The position numbers were made by a program, and so were the translations under genes. Of a DNA stretch of 64,000 bases, positions 10,438 to 19,290 are shown one piece after another. Source of the DNA: Haloferax sulfurifontis ATCC BAA-897 (GTDB lineage Archaea > Halobacteriota > Halobacteria > Halobacteriales > Haloferacaceae); contig NZ_AOLM01000024.1 in assembly GCF_000337835.1 (NCBI RefSeq), forward strand, positions 35,466 through 99,465. The letters are read 5' to 3'. Position 1 is the first letter of the stretch. Each line of letters begins with the position of its first letter. Under the pieces are notes generated by a model. That model was given only the letters and a program-made list of their open reading frames with translations, was not told the origin of the DNA and made no database searches.

Positions 10438-11337
10438 TCAGAGCAGGACGCGGACCACGTCGGCGACGGCGGGCGCGTCGGGGCCGAGGATGTACGTGAT
10501 GGGTTCGATGCCGTAGCCGCCGCTCTGGTAGACGACGAACGTCTCCGGGAGGTCTCGGCCGGCGAGGAGTTCGCGGACCGGGTCGGTCGGCGCGTCGGGG
10601 TCGAACTCGATGCACTCGTAGCCCGCGGCTTCGAGGTCCTCGATGACGCCCGCGTCGTAGACGATGTTGAGCGCGGCGTTCACGTCGGCACCGGCGGCGC
10701 GGGCCGAAAGCAGGACGCCCGCGACGTGGCCGCTGACGCCGAACTCGGGTTCGCCGGGGACGGTCGCCTGCCCCTTCACGTCGAAGATGCGGCCGGGGAT
10801 GGCGGCCACGTCGTCGACGCTGTCGGCGTCAGGGAGCGACTCCACGAGGTTGGAGCCGACGTTCGGGATGAGCCCCGCGAAGCCGGAGGTGTTCGTGAGC
10901 ATGCGGAGGCCGCGGCGGACCGACGAGCGGACCTGCTCGACGGTTCGGAGCCGGCCCTCGGGGTCGTGGATGCTCCGGAAGCCGTCGTGGGAGGCGAGTT
11001 CGGGCATCCCCTCTTCGTGGAGGTCCGAAAGCAAGTCGCCCTCTTCGAGTTGGCGGATGAGGACCTCGGCCTCGACGAGCGCCTGCACGGGCGTCATGTC
11101 GCCGGTGGCGAGGCCGTCGCCGACGCGGGAGACGAGGTCGACGACGCGAGGGTCGTCTGCGACCCGCTCGTTCGTGGCGACCTCGCCGTGGGCGTACTTC
11201 GAGACGGCGCTCTGGCTGATGCCGAGCGCCTCTGCGACCTCCGACTGGGTGAACCCGCGGTCGCGGAGGTCCTCCGCGAGGAGCGCGCGGAACGTCGGGA
11301 GGAACGCGTCCACGACGATTTCCTCGATGAACTTCAT
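10438..11337 (-). CDS. thiR: HTH regulator with C-terminal ThiN domain (ThiR-type thiamine regulator)
   Basis: Protein of 299 residues. The N-terminus (about 15-60) is a helix-turn-helix: [25 protein letters not shown]. The C-terminal half (about 130-299) resembles ThiN, the archaeal thiamine-phosphate synthase domain, with [22 protein letters not shown] and [17 protein letters not shown]-ThiN fusions are known archaeal repressors of thiamine genes (ThiR) in which ThiN senses ligand. A Gly in HVAGV where active ThiN enzymes usually have HVAR fits a sensor rather than an enzyme. It overlaps dcd by 4 bp, and thi4 lies 1.4 kb away. Confidence 0.85.
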   Translation of the reverse strand: MKFIEEIVVDAFLPTFRALLAEDLRDRGFTQSEVAEALGISQSAVSKYAHGEVATNERVADDPRVVDLVSRVGDGLATGDMTPVQALVEAEVLIRQLEEGDLLSDLHEEGMPELASHDGFRSIHDPEGRLRTVEQVRSSVRRGLRMLTNTSGFAGLIPNVGSNLVESLPDADSVDDVAAIPGRIFDVKGQATVPGEPEFGVSGHVAGVLLSARAAGADVNAALNIVYDAGVIEDLEAAGYECIEFDPDAPTDPVRELLAGRDLPETFVVYQSGGYGIEPITYILGPDAPAVADVVRVLL

Positions 11338-11921
11338 TCGTCGCCACCGAACTCGGGGTCGGAGCTGAGCCGTGACGCCTGCGGCCCGCGCTGGCCCTGA
11401 TACTTCGAGCCGCGTTCGACCCCGTAGGGGCGGTCGGCGGGCGACTTCATCTCCGTGAACACGAGCTGTGAGATGCGCATGCCGGGCGTGAGCGCGACCG
11501 GCGCGGTGCCGAGGTTCGACAGTTCGAGCGTGATTTGGCCCTCGTAGCCGGGGTCGACGATGCCGGCGGTGGCGTGGATGACGACCGCGAGGCGGCCGAG
11601 CGACGACCGGCCCTCGACGGTCGCCAGCAGGTCGGCGGGAATCTCCACGCGCTCTTTGGTCGTGCCGAGGACGAAGTCGCCGGGGTGGAGGATGAAGTCG
11701 TCGCCCTCCGGGACGTGCGTCTCGCGGACGTACTCGGAGACCTCGCTCTCGCGGTTCGGGTGGATACAGGAGATGTTCGTGCGCTGGAACTCCAGGAATT
11801 CGGTGCCGAGACGGAGGTCGACGCTCGCGGGCTGGACCTGCATGTCCACGTCGTCTATCGGGTCGACCACGAGGTCACCCTCGGCGAGGCGGGAGAGGAT
11901 GTCCGAGTCGGAGAGTATCAT
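11334..11921 (-). CDS. dcd: dCTP deaminase
   Basis: Protein of 195 residues. It deaminates dCTP to dUTP, feeding dTMP synthesis. Family motifs visible: MILSDSDIL at the N-terminus, [25 protein letters not shown] (with the catalytic Glu region [18 protein letters not shown]) and the C-terminal [15 protein letters not shown]. Length fits the family. The start is ATG 11921; a longer upstream extension of the frame is not homologous. The stop overlaps the thiR-like start (ATGA), implying translational coupling of nucleotide metabolism and the regulator. Confidence 0.95.
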   Translation of the reverse strand: MILSDSDILSRLAEGDLVVDPIDDVDMQVQPASVDLRLGTEFLEFQRTNISCIHPNRESEVSEYVRETHVPEGDDFILHPGDFVLGTTKERVEIPADLLATVEGRSSLGRLAVVIHATAGIVDPGYEGQITLELSNLGTAPVALTPGMRISQLVFTEMKSPADRPYGVERGSKYQGQRGPQASRLSSDPEFGGDE

Positions 11922-11971
11922 ACTCGAAGGGAGCGCGTCGCGGACAAGTAAATCCACCTTCTCGGCGCGGC

Positions 11972-12712
11972 TCAGGGGAGTTCGAACAGGAGGCCGACGA
12001 GGCTCAGGCCGACGGTGACGACCGCGGCCGACCCGACGTCGAGGTCGCGGGCGCGGGCCATCCCGTAGGTCCGGACGTACGTCGCCCACGCGACCGTGAC
12101 GACCACGACGGCCCCGCTGACGAGGCCGAATCCGGAGAGCGCCGACTGCATCGCGGCGACCGCGGCGTCGGGCGTCGACGGGAGGTCGATTCGCGGGAGG
12201 GCGTAGGCGAGGTAGCCGGCGAGCGCGAGGGCGCGGGCCGCGCTTGGGACCATTCCCCACGCGGCGACCGTCAGCGTCTCGGTGAAGTCGCCCTCGCCGC
12301 CGACGAGCGACGTTCCGAGGTGGAGCATCGCCGCCTCGAACAGCCAGAACAGCGGCACGCCGACGAGCATCGCCCACGGCACCCACGAGATTTCCTGCCA
12401 GACGAGGTCGCCGAGGCGCTCGTCGAGCTGTTCGGGCACCGACGGGTCACAGCCCGCGGGCGCGTCCATGTCGGCGAACGGGCCGCCCTCTTCGTAGTTT
12501 TCGCACATCCAGTCGGGGGCGTGGTCCGGGTTGTCGACGCTGACCCGCTGGTCGAGCTGTTGGGTGAACGTGACGAGGATGCTCCCGGTGGCGGCCGCGA
12601 CGACGAGCGTCACGAGCGCGACGACGGCGAGCGCCCGCCCGGCGTCGAGCGGTCGCGGCCGCGACGCGAAGTACTCGCGCGGCTTGCGGAGGGGGGTTCG
12701 GGGACCTGCCAT
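11972..12712 (-). CDS. Yip1-family membrane protein
   Basis: Protein of about 246 residues starting at ATG 12712 ([15 protein letters not shown]). A short basic N-terminus is followed by a first helix (about 20-45), an extracytoplasmic acidic loop of about 60 residues with two Cys, and four further helices. The sequence [25 protein letters not shown] and the helix arrangement resemble archaeal YIP1 domain proteins. Role unknown. It lies just upstream of dcd on the same strand, 50 bp apart. Confidence 0.75.
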   Translation of the reverse strand: MAGPRTPLRKPREYFASRPRPLDAGRALAVVALVTLVVAAATGSILVTFTQQLDQRVSVDNPDHAPDWMCENYEEGGPFADMDAPAGCDPSVPEQLDERLGDLVWQEISWVPWAMLVGVPLFWLFEAAMLHLGTSLVGGEGDFTETLTVAAWGMVPSAARALALAGYLAYALPRIDLPSTPDAAVAAMQSALSGFGLVSGAVVVVTVAWATYVRTYGMARARDLDVGSAAVVTVGLSLVGLLFELP

Positions 12713-12809
12713 CGGTCGAACCACGGAGATGTCGGGGAAATGCCTTCTGCCCGCCGGCGCGACGCCCGCGATGGGAGGACATTTACCGCGTCGGCGGGGA
12801 GTAGCGGGC

Positions 12810-13148
12810 ATGAAACAGGCCATCGTCGCACGCGCCGACCTCGGCATGGGCCGGGGAAAGCTCGCCGCGCAGGTCGCCCACGCCTCGCTGTCCGCCTACG
12901 AGGACACCGACTCGCAGACCCGGAAGCGCTGGAAGGGCGGCGGACAGAAGAAGGTCGTCCTCAAGGCCAACGGCGAGTCCGAACTGTTCAAACTCGCCGA
13001 CAAGGCCGAGCGGGCGGGCATCCCCCACGCCATCATCCGCGACGCGGGACACACGCAACTCGACCCCGGCACGGTGACGGCGCTCGCCGTCGGCCCCGCC
13101 GACGACGACGAAATCGACCGCGTGACCGGCGACCTCTCGCTGTACTGA
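12810..13148 (+). CDS. pth2: Peptidyl-tRNA hydrolase, Pth2 type
   Basis: Protein of 112 residues, normal length for archaeal/eukaryotic Pth2. It releases peptides from peptidyl-tRNA dropped by ribosomes. Family motifs: [26 protein letters not shown] at the N-terminus (broken here only for description), [26 protein letters not shown] and [10 protein letters not shown]. The TGA stop overlaps the truD ATG by one base (TGATG), so the two RNA-processing genes are translationally coupled. Confidence 0.96.
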   Translation: MKQAIVARADLGMGRGKLAAQVAHASLSAYEDTDSQTRKRWKGGGQKKVVLKANGESELFKLADKAERAGIPHAIIRDAGHTQLDPGTVTALAVGPADDDEIDRVTGDLSLY

Positions 13149-14530
13149 TGCGCGAGGCACACCCGCTTGAGCGCGCGGTCGGCATCGACAGCTACGTGAG
13201 CGACGCCGACGGCGTCGGCGGCCGCCTTCGCGTCGCCCCCGAGGACTTCCGCGTGCGCGAACTCGAACTCGACTCGCTGAACGTCCGCCCGCCGGACGCG
13301 CCGACCGGCGACTTCCCGAACCTCGTGCTCCGCGTCACCCTCCGCGGCTGGGACACCAACGACTTCGCGGGTCGGCTCTCTGACGAACTCGACGCGAGCA
13401 GAGAGCGCGTCTCGTGGGCCGGCACGAAGGACAAACACGCCGTGACGACCCAGCTTTTCACCGTCAACGGCGGCGACGCCGCCGACGTGCCCGAGATTCC
13501 GAACGCCGACATCGAGGTGGTCGGTCGCCTCGGCCGCACGCTCGACTTCGGCGACCTCGCGGGCAACGGCTTCCGCATCCGCGTCCGCGACCCCGAGAAC
13601 CCCGACAACGCCGCGGCCGTCACCGACGCCCTCGCCGACTTCGGCGGCCGCGAGGGCCGCGTCGGCGTCCCGAACTTCTTCGGCCACCAGCGGTTCGGCA
13701 GTATCCGCCCCATCACGCACAAAGTCGGCCTCCACGTCGTCCGCGGCGAGTGGCGCGAGGCCGTGTTGGCGTACTGCGGCGGCCCGACCGAGGACGAACC
13801 CGAGGAGACACAGGAGGGCCGCGCCGTCGTCGACGAGGAAGCCGCGTCGGCCGACCCCGACTGGCACCGCGCGCTCGACGCGATTCCGGGCTATCTCGGC
13901 TACGAGCGAGGGATGCTCCACCGACTCGCCGAGGACGGCGCGGAGACCGACGAGGACTGGCGCAACGCGCTCGAATCGGTCCCGTCGAACCTCCAGCGGC
14001 TGTTCGTCAACGCCGCGCAGTCCTACGCGTTCAACCGGATGCTCTCGGAGCGCCTCGACCGCGGTCTCCCGTTCGACGAACCCGTCGAGGGCGACGTGGT
14101 CTGCTTCGCCGACCGCGACGCGCCCGAGGGACTGGAACTCCCCGACGTGAGCCGGCTTCAGACCGCGACGGGCCGCCGGGTCGACGTCATGAGCCGCCAC
14201 ATCGAGCGCGGCCGCGCGTTCGTCACGGCCCCGCTCGTCGGCACGGACACCGAACTCGCCGAGGGCGAACAGGGCGACATCGAGCGGGCCGTCCTCGACG
14301 ACCTCGACCTCGAACCGGGCGACTTCGACCTCCCCGGCAACTTCCGGTCGACCGGGACGCGCCGGGCGATTCTCGTCCGCACCGACCTCGACGTGGACCG
14401 CGAGAGCGGCGACGCCGACGACGCCGACGGCGCTGGCGACGACCTCGTCTTCGACTTCGCGCTCCCCCACGGCTCGTACGCGACGGCCGTGATGCGCGAG
14501 TACCTGAAGGCCGGACCGCTCGACCTCTGA
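13148..14530 (+). CDS. truD: tRNA pseudouridine(13) synthase TruD
   Basis: Protein of 460 residues. It isomerises uridine 13 of tRNA. The catalytic segment [14 protein letters not shown] carries the active-site Asp, [10 protein letters not shown] and [12 protein letters not shown] are further TruD signatures, and the C-terminal [11 protein letters not shown] and [11 protein letters not shown] complete the family core. An acidic insertion (about 410-430, repeated Asp-Ala) is typical of halophilic adaptation. It is co-transcribed with pth2. Confidence 0.96.
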   Translation: MREAHPLERAVGIDSYVSDADGVGGRLRVAPEDFRVRELELDSLNVRPPDAPTGDFPNLVLRVTLRGWDTNDFAGRLSDELDASRERVSWAGTKDKHAVTTQLFTVNGGDAADVPEIPNADIEVVGRLGRTLDFGDLAGNGFRIRVRDPENPDNAAAVTDALADFGGREGRVGVPNFFGHQRFGSIRPITHKVGLHVVRGEWREAVLAYCGGPTEDEPEETQEGRAVVDEEAASADPDWHRALDAIPGYLGYERGMLHRLAEDGAETDEDWRNALESVPSNLQRLFVNAAQSYAFNRMLSERLDRGLPFDEPVEGDVVCFADRDAPEGLELPDVSRLQTATGRRVDVMSRHIERGRAFVTAPLVGTDTELAEGEQGDIERAVLDDLDLEPGDFDLPGNFRSTGTRRAILVRTDLDVDRESGDADDADGAGDDLVFDFALPHGSYATAVMREYLKAGPLDL

Positions 14531-14575
14531 GAATCGAACCGAGACGCGAACTCACAATCGAACCGAGACGCGGGC

Positions 14576-15388
14576 CTACTGTTCTACGGCGTTCGCGGCG
14601 GGACTGGCTCCCGCCTGCCGCGTCGCGTCCGCGGTGCGCGTGGTCGCGTAGCCGATGGCCGCGAAGGGAAGCGAGAGAAGCGTCGCGGCGACCGCGAAGC
14701 CGACCGCGAGGCCGACGGCCACCGGGTCGAAGCCGGCGGCCTCCGCGGCCGGCGGGAAGTACGACCACGCGGGGACGGCGAACGCGAGCGCCGAGACCGC
14801 CGCGCCGAGGCGGAACCGGCCGCGGGCGCTGGCGACGCCGAGGGCGTAGCCGACGGCCAGCGGGAGCGCCAGCGTGGCGGTCCGGGCGACCGCGGGCCCG
14901 GCGACGAGCGCCGCGACGACACTGGCGAGGGCCACGGGAGCCATCGCGTACAGCGACCCGGTGACGACGCCCTCGGCGTTCGAGCGGCCGGCGAAGACCG
15001 CACCCGCGGCGGCGAGGAGCGCGACGCCCGCGCCGGCGACGACGACCGGCCGGTCGCGCGCGAAGACGACCACGAGCGGGACGGTCGCCGAGGCGACGAG
15101 CGCGAACGCGATTTCGGCGGTCGTCCGCGTGTCCGCGGGGTCGCGGTGGGCGACGAAGGCGCGGAAGCTCCCGGCGGCGACCCACGCGAAGGCGGCGAAC
15201 AGCGCGGTCGAAAGCGGCGCGGCCCGGCCGAGATACGAGGCGACCCCGCGGCCCGTGTCGAGCGCCGACTGGCCCAGTTGCGTCGCGAGGCGGACGGTCG
15301 TCTCGGGGTCGGCCGCGAGCGCGACCAGTCCGACGAGACCGGCGAGCGCGAGCGGCGACAGCGACGCGAGAAGGGCGCGGCGGCGCAT
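14576..15388 (-). CDS. Polytopic membrane protein of unknown function
   Basis: Protein of about 270 residues starting at ATG 15388 (MRRRALLASLSPLALAG). It is predominantly Ala/Val/Leu/Gly with roughly eight transmembrane segments and very short loops. A cytoplasmic-like hydrophilic patch FVAHRDPADTRTTAE lies near residue 80. No family motif is recognised. It is convergent with truD and divergent from the DUF2103 gene. Alternative upstream starts are less likely because the added residues are not hydrophobic. Confidence 0.72.
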   Translation of the reverse strand: MRRRALLASLSPLALAGLVGLVALAADPETTVRLATQLGQSALDTGRGVASYLGRAAPLSTALFAAFAWVAAGSFRAFVAHRDPADTRTTAEIAFALVASATVPLVVVFARDRPVVVAGAGVALLAAAGAVFAGRSNAEGVVTGSLYAMAPVALASVVAALVAGPAVARTATLALPLAVGYALGVASARGRFRLGAAVSALAFAVPAWSYFPPAAEAAGFDPVAVGLAVGFAVAATLLSLPFAAIGYATTRTADATRQAGASPAANAVEQ

Positions 15389-15514
15389 ACGGAGTGGTCT
15401 CTCGGACACGGGGACGAATATGTTTCGCCGGGCGCGTCGCGCGCCGGGAGCCGCGGCGCGCCCGCCCCGACCCGCATAAACGACCTTTTGTACGCGCACG
15501 CCCGACACGTCGAT

Positions 15515-16240
15515 ATGCACTGTCGGCGGTGTGGAAACCCGTTAGAGAAGCCGGGAGACTACTGTCTCACCTGCAACACCGCCAACTGCGACGCCGTCGT
15601 GGCCGTCTTCGAGGCCGACCGCGCGACGCTGACGTTCCTCGACGAAGAAGACGTGCTCGGCGAGACGACGGTCACGACGATACCCGAGTCGGACGACGAG
15701 ACGAAGGTGGTCCAGCTCCGGAACTTCGCCGGCCTCGTCGCCGACGAGATTCGGCGCAAGCGCCCCGAAACCGTGTACGCCGCGGGTGCGCGCGCGCCGC
15801 TTCGCGAGACGCGCGCGCAACTCCACCACGAGTTCTACCGCGTCTCCGACGACGACCCCGTCCAGCGCGTCCTCGACACCCGCGGCGAGCGGACGCTCGA
15901 AGTCGTCGATATCCCGCCCGCGGAGAAACTGGGCGGGAGCCACAGCACGCTCATCGGCGGGCGGCGGGGTCGCCGGGCAATCGGCGTCGTCGCCGGCCAC
16001 CCGCACGTCAAGAAGGTCATCCCCGGCCCCATCGACGCCGGCGGCACCGGGTCGCGGACGGGGCTCCGGGCGAAGGTCACCCGCGCCGACGACAACGGGA
16101 ACGTCAGGCTCCTCCTGCGAGACGGGTCGAGCGTCCAAGAAAACCGCATCGTCACGACGGCGATGAACCGCGAGACGGGCGAGCGCGTCCGCGACGACCT
16201 GAACGAGGCGTTGCGCGAAGACGGGTTACAAGGCGAGTAG
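15515..16240 (+). CDS. DUF2103 family zinc-ribbon protein
   Basis: Protein of 241 residues beginning MHCRRCGNPLEKPGDYCLTC, a four-Cys zinc ribbon (CxxC...CxxC). The rest matches the archaeal DUF2103 pattern, with LGGSHSTLIGGRRGRRA and HPHVKKVIPGPIDAGGTGS. The family is annotated as predicted metal-binding; its function is not established. An upstream region at 15475-15490 (ATAAACGACC) lies about 30 nt before the ATG and may be the TATA element. Confidence 0.88.
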   Translation: MHCRRCGNPLEKPGDYCLTCNTANCDAVVAVFEADRATLTFLDEEDVLGETTVTTIPESDDETKVVQLRNFAGLVADEIRRKRPETVYAAGARAPLRETRAQLHHEFYRVSDDDPVQRVLDTRGERTLEVVDIPPAEKLGGSHSTLIGGRRGRRAIGVVAGHPHVKKVIPGPIDAGGTGSRTGLRAKVTRADDNGNVRLLLRDGSSVQENRIVTTAMNRETGERVRDDLNEALREDGLQGE

Positions 16241-16267
16241 CGAAGAAAGGAGCGTCGGACGACCGAC

Positions 16268-17272
16268 TCAGGCCGACTCGGTCGCGCCCTCCGGGGCCGT
16301 CTCGATGTGAATCGGCTCCGTCTCGCCCGCCTCCCCCTGTGATTCGTACCACGCGACCGTCTCGGCGATGGCGTCTCGCAGGGGGGTCGGTTCGACGGCG
16401 TCGCCGAACGCCTCGCGGAACTTCGCGTCGCGGACGACGTACGGCTCCTCGAAGGCGTACCGCATCTCCGAGAGCTCTTTCAGCGGTGCGCTCAGGTAGC
16501 CGCCGAGGGTCAGCGCGAGCCCCGGCGCGGCGATGATGCGCGGGAAGCCGGGGTCGACCTCGGCGGCCTCGTAGACGAGGTCGACGAAGCGGCGCGTCGA
16601 GACCGTCTCGGGGTTCGGGACGTGCCAGACCTCGCCGAGCGCCTCGTCGCGCTCGCCGAGGAGGACGAGCGCCCGCGCGAAGTCGGGGACGTAGGTGTAG
16701 GTGTGGGCGAGTCGCGGGTCGCCGAACACCTTGGCGCGCTTGCCGGCGACGGCGGCTCCGAACACCTGCTCGCCGACGACCGACTCGCGGACGCGCGGAC
16801 CGAAGAAGTCGCTGGCGCGGCCGATGGTCGCCTCGACGCGGCCCGCCTCGTGGGCGTCGAGGACGATGTCGGCGCACTCGGCTCTGGTCTGTCCCTTCGG
16901 GCCGGTCGCGGCATAGGGGAGGTCCTCGGTGAGCCGCACTTGCACCGGGCCGTACATGTAGAGGTTCTCGGCGACGACGAGGCGCGCGCCGGCGGCTTCG
17001 GCCCCCGCGACGATGCCGCGGGTGAGGTCGGGGAACAGTTCGGGCCAGTCGTCGTACGGCGGTTTGGCGCAGTGGTAGACGACATCCGCGTCCGCGAACG
17101 CGGCGACGGCGCGGTCGGGGTAGAGCACGTCGGCGAGGCGGCTCTCGACGCCTTCGGGGAGGAAGTCGGGTTCGTGGCGGGTCACCGCGGCCACGTCCTC
17201 CCCGCGTTCTCGGAGCTGTTCCATCACCGCGAGTCCGACGGGACCGGCCCCCACCACCACGTGTTGTGTCAT
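16268..17272 (-). CDS. NAD-dependent epimerase/dehydratase family protein (extended SDR)
   Basis: Protein of 334 residues. The N-terminal Rossmann motif HVVVGAGPVGLAVMEQL binds NAD(P). VVYHCAKPPYDDWPELF and VAENLYMYGP (with the SDR Tyr) follow, then IGRASDFFGPRV and TYVPDFARALV, a pattern shared with NAD-dependent epimerases of nucleotide sugars. The substrate is not deducible. The longer upstream frame is antisense to rpl37ae and is rejected. Start chosen at ATG 17272. Confidence 0.88.
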   Translation of the reverse strand: MTQHVVVGAGPVGLAVMEQLRERGEDVAAVTRHEPDFLPEGVESRLADVLYPDRAVAAFADADVVYHCAKPPYDDWPELFPDLTRGIVAGAEAAGARLVVAENLYMYGPVQVRLTEDLPYAATGPKGQTRAECADIVLDAHEAGRVEATIGRASDFFGPRVRESVVGEQVFGAAVAGKRAKVFGDPRLAHTYTYVPDFARALVLLGERDEALGEVWHVPNPETVSTRRFVDLVYEAAEVDPGFPRIIAAPGLALTLGGYLSAPLKELSEMRYAFEEPYVVRDAKFREAFGDAVEPTPLRDAIAETVAWYESQGEAGETEPIHIETAPEGATESA

Positions 17273-17374
17273 GGCCTCCCGTACGCGCGCCGGCGACAAA
17301 GCGGTGTCTAGGCCCGTCAGGTCCCGAGACGACTCGTAGGGTTTATCCATACCGGCGAGGTAGTTCGCGGTACT

Positions 17375-17644
17375 ATGGCCGACAACAAGGCACGATCCGT
17401 CGGTAGTTCCGGGCGCTTCGGCGCGCGGTACGGCCGCGTCGCTCGACGCCGCGTCAAGGAAATCGAAGCAGAGATGCGCAACTCCAAAGTCGACGGCGAC
17501 GACGTCACTCGCGTCGAAACCGGCGTCTGGAAGAACGAGGAGACCGGCGAGGTTTTCACCGGCGGCACCTACCGCCCGCAGACCCCCGCCGGCAAGCAGG
17601 TCCGCCGCTCCATCCGCGCCGCGCTCACCGGCGAGGACGAATAA
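17375..17644 (+). CDS. rpl37ae: 50S ribosomal protein L37Ae, zinc-finger Cys lost
   Basis: Protein of 89 residues of the large ribosomal subunit. [17 protein letters not shown] and [19 protein letters not shown] are the conserved L37Ae ends. The central zinc ribbon (normally CPxC...CxxC) is gone: the segment [20 protein letters not shown] contains no Cys, and the protein has none at all. Length is about normal, so the loop is retained without metal ligands. It leads the cluster with rpoP, pcc1, pfdB and the DUF3194 gene. Confidence 0.93.
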   Translation: MADNKARSVGSSGRFGARYGRVARRRVKEIEAEMRNSKVDGDDVTRVETGVWKNEETGEVFTGGTYRPQTPAGKQVRRSIRAALTGEDE

Positions 17645-17677
17645 CTCCCAAGTAGTCTCGACGCTTTCCATCTCACA

Positions 17678-17812
17678 ATGAGCTACAAGTGTTCCCGGTG
17701 CAAGCGCGATGTCGAACTGGACGAGTTCGGTGGCGTCCGCTGTCCGTACTGCGGCCACCGCGTCCTGCTGAAAGAGCGGTCGCCCAACGTCAAAGAAGTC
17801 GCCGTCGAGTAG
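17678..17812 (+). CDS. rpoP: DNA-directed RNA polymerase subunit P (Rpo12/RpoP)
   Basis: Protein of 44 residues, the normal archaeal Rpo12 size. It starts at ATG 17678 and has [16 protein letters not shown] and [17 protein letters not shown]. The CxxC pairs form the zinc site that stabilises the Rpo3/Rpo10/Rpo11 assembly platform. It lies between rpl37ae and pcc1, an order conserved in archaea. Confidence 0.95.
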   Translation: MSYKCSRCKRDVELDEFGGVRCPYCGHRVLLKERSPNVKEVAVE

Positions 17813-17813
17813 C

Positions 17814-18083
17814 GTGCGCCCAGCGCACAGCGCTTCGCTCGAATTCGACTATTCTACCGAGCGGCGCGCGCGCGTCGTCGAGCGAAGCGTCGCCGTCGAA
17901 ACGGGTGAGATAGACGACGCTCGGTCCGGTGCGCGCGTCGCCCGCGAGGGGCGGACCGTCATCGTCACCGTCGAGGCCGGCGACCTCGTCGCGCTCCGAG
18001 CGGGCGTGAACTCGTGGATACGCCTCGTAGAGACCGCAGAGCGCGTCGCTTCGGCGGGGAGCGCGCTGTCGGAGTCCGCGTAG
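17814..18083 (+). CDS. pcc1: KEOPS complex subunit Pcc1
   Basis: Protein of 89 residues beginning at GTG 17814, two bases after the rpoP stop. It shows the Pcc1/CTAG pattern: a first strand (SLEFDYS), then VARSGAR-type turns and VEAGDLVALRAGVNSWIRLVETAERV, the conserved helix. Pcc1 dimerises and docks Kae1 in the complex that makes t6A on tRNAs. Cluster position next to rpoP and pfdB is conserved in archaea. A GTG start with no room for a leader implies coupling with rpoP. Confidence 0.85.
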   Translation: MRPAHSASLEFDYSTERRARVVERSVAVETGEIDDARSGARVAREGRTVIVTVEAGDLVALRAGVNSWIRLVETAERVASAGSALSESA

Positions 18084-18126
18084 GAGACCGCGGGTGTTTT
18101 AGGGCCGGCGTCCCGTCGGTTCGGGT

Positions 18127-18510
18127 ATGCAGGGAAGTCTACCGCCGGAAGCCCAGGAGAAGCTCGAAGAACTGCAGAACCTTCAGGAGACCGCCCAGAA
18201 CGTCTCCGAGCAGAAGCAGTCCTCCGAGACGGCGCTCAACGAGGCGCAGACGGCGCTCACCACGCTCGAAGAGATTGACGGTGACTCGAAGATGTACCGC
18301 GAGGTCGGCGAACTCCTCATCGAGACCGACTACGAGTCGGCCAAAGACGACCTCGAAGAGAAGGTCGAGAACCTCGAAGTGCGCGTCGAACAGCTCACGA
18401 AGCAGGAGACGCGCGTGCAGGAGAAGTTCGAGAGCCTGCAGGAAGAACTCCAGCAGATGCTCCAGGGCGGCGCGGGCGGCGCGGGTCCGATGGGCCCCGG
18501 CGGCGCGTAA
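18127..18510 (+). CDS. pfdB: Prefoldin subunit beta
   Basis: Protein of 127 residues. Two long coiled-coil arms (about 5-55 and 70-115, heptads rich in Leu, Glu, Gln and Lys) flank a short beta hairpin ([15 protein letters not shown]), the beta-type prefoldin layout. A Gly/Met/Pro tail follows. Prefoldin hexamers capture unfolded proteins and pass them to the thermosome. The stop directly abuts the next ATG, indicating co-transcription with the DUF3194 gene. Confidence 0.95.
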   Translation: MQGSLPPEAQEKLEELQNLQETAQNVSEQKQSSETALNEAQTALTTLEEIDGDSKMYREVGELLIETDYESAKDDLEEKVENLEVRVEQLTKQETRVQEKFESLQEELQQMLQGGAGGAGPMGPGGA

Positions 18511-18783
<273 letters not shown>

Positions 18784-18967
18784 GGGACGTTCTCGCGGGC
18801 ACCCCCCGCACTCGGTTTCTCCCGGCGAGCGGCCGCGCTGTCGCGGCCGTCGCGCGGAACGAACGCGAAGCGATTCGCTCACAGAAGTTTGGATTCCGCA
18901 AGAATCACCACTGGCCGGTGTGAAACCACCCGACACAATTAAACATGATAGTGATGTATGTTACCTC

Positions 18968-19174
18968 ATGTCAATACGGAGAACCCCGAGAGGGACGACC
19001 GCGTTGGACCGGTTACGAGAGCGATACAGCGAGGCCGACCTCACCTGTTCGAAGTGCGGCTTCACCGACGACGACGGCGAGTGGTCGGCCAAGACGACCG
19101 GGTCGAGCGTGTTCTACCGGCGCGTCTGTCCGAGTTGCGGCGCTATCGAGACGCGAACGCTCTCGCTGAAGTAG
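18968..19174 (+). CDS. HVO_0649-family small zinc-finger protein
   Basis: Protein of 68 residues. Two CxxC knuckles, LTCSKCGF and RVCPSCGAIE, flank a WSAKTTGSSVFYRR segment and form a compact zinc ribbon. It matches the haloarchaeal family named after H. volcanii HVO_0649. AT-rich sequence about 30 nt upstream (CAATTAAACATG) is a plausible TATA element for a leaderless message. The frame continues upstream to 18920, but the ATG at 18968 fits the promoter spacing. Confidence 0.85.
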   Translation: MSIRRTPRGTTALDRLRERYSEADLTCSKCGFTDDDGEWSAKTTGSSVFYRRVCPSCGAIETRTLSLK

Positions 19175-19290
19175 TACGGCGGGCGGTCGCTCGTCGCTCG
19201 AATCGACCCGCGAGTGGCGACGCCGGAACCGCAGAGAACGAGAGGTGGGGGAGCGCCGGACGAAGACGAGCCGCCGGCCGCCGGCGTCAT

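Noticed and set aside
9184..11400. 738-codon plus-strand frame over the methyltransferase and thiR genes
   Set aside because: Both minus-strand genes have clear domain motifs; the plus frame is low-complexity Arg/Asp/Glu/Gly.
12320..14530. 736-codon extended plus frame reaching into truD
   Set aside because: Only the part from 13148 is TruD. The upstream portion overlaps pth2 in another frame and has no homology-like features.
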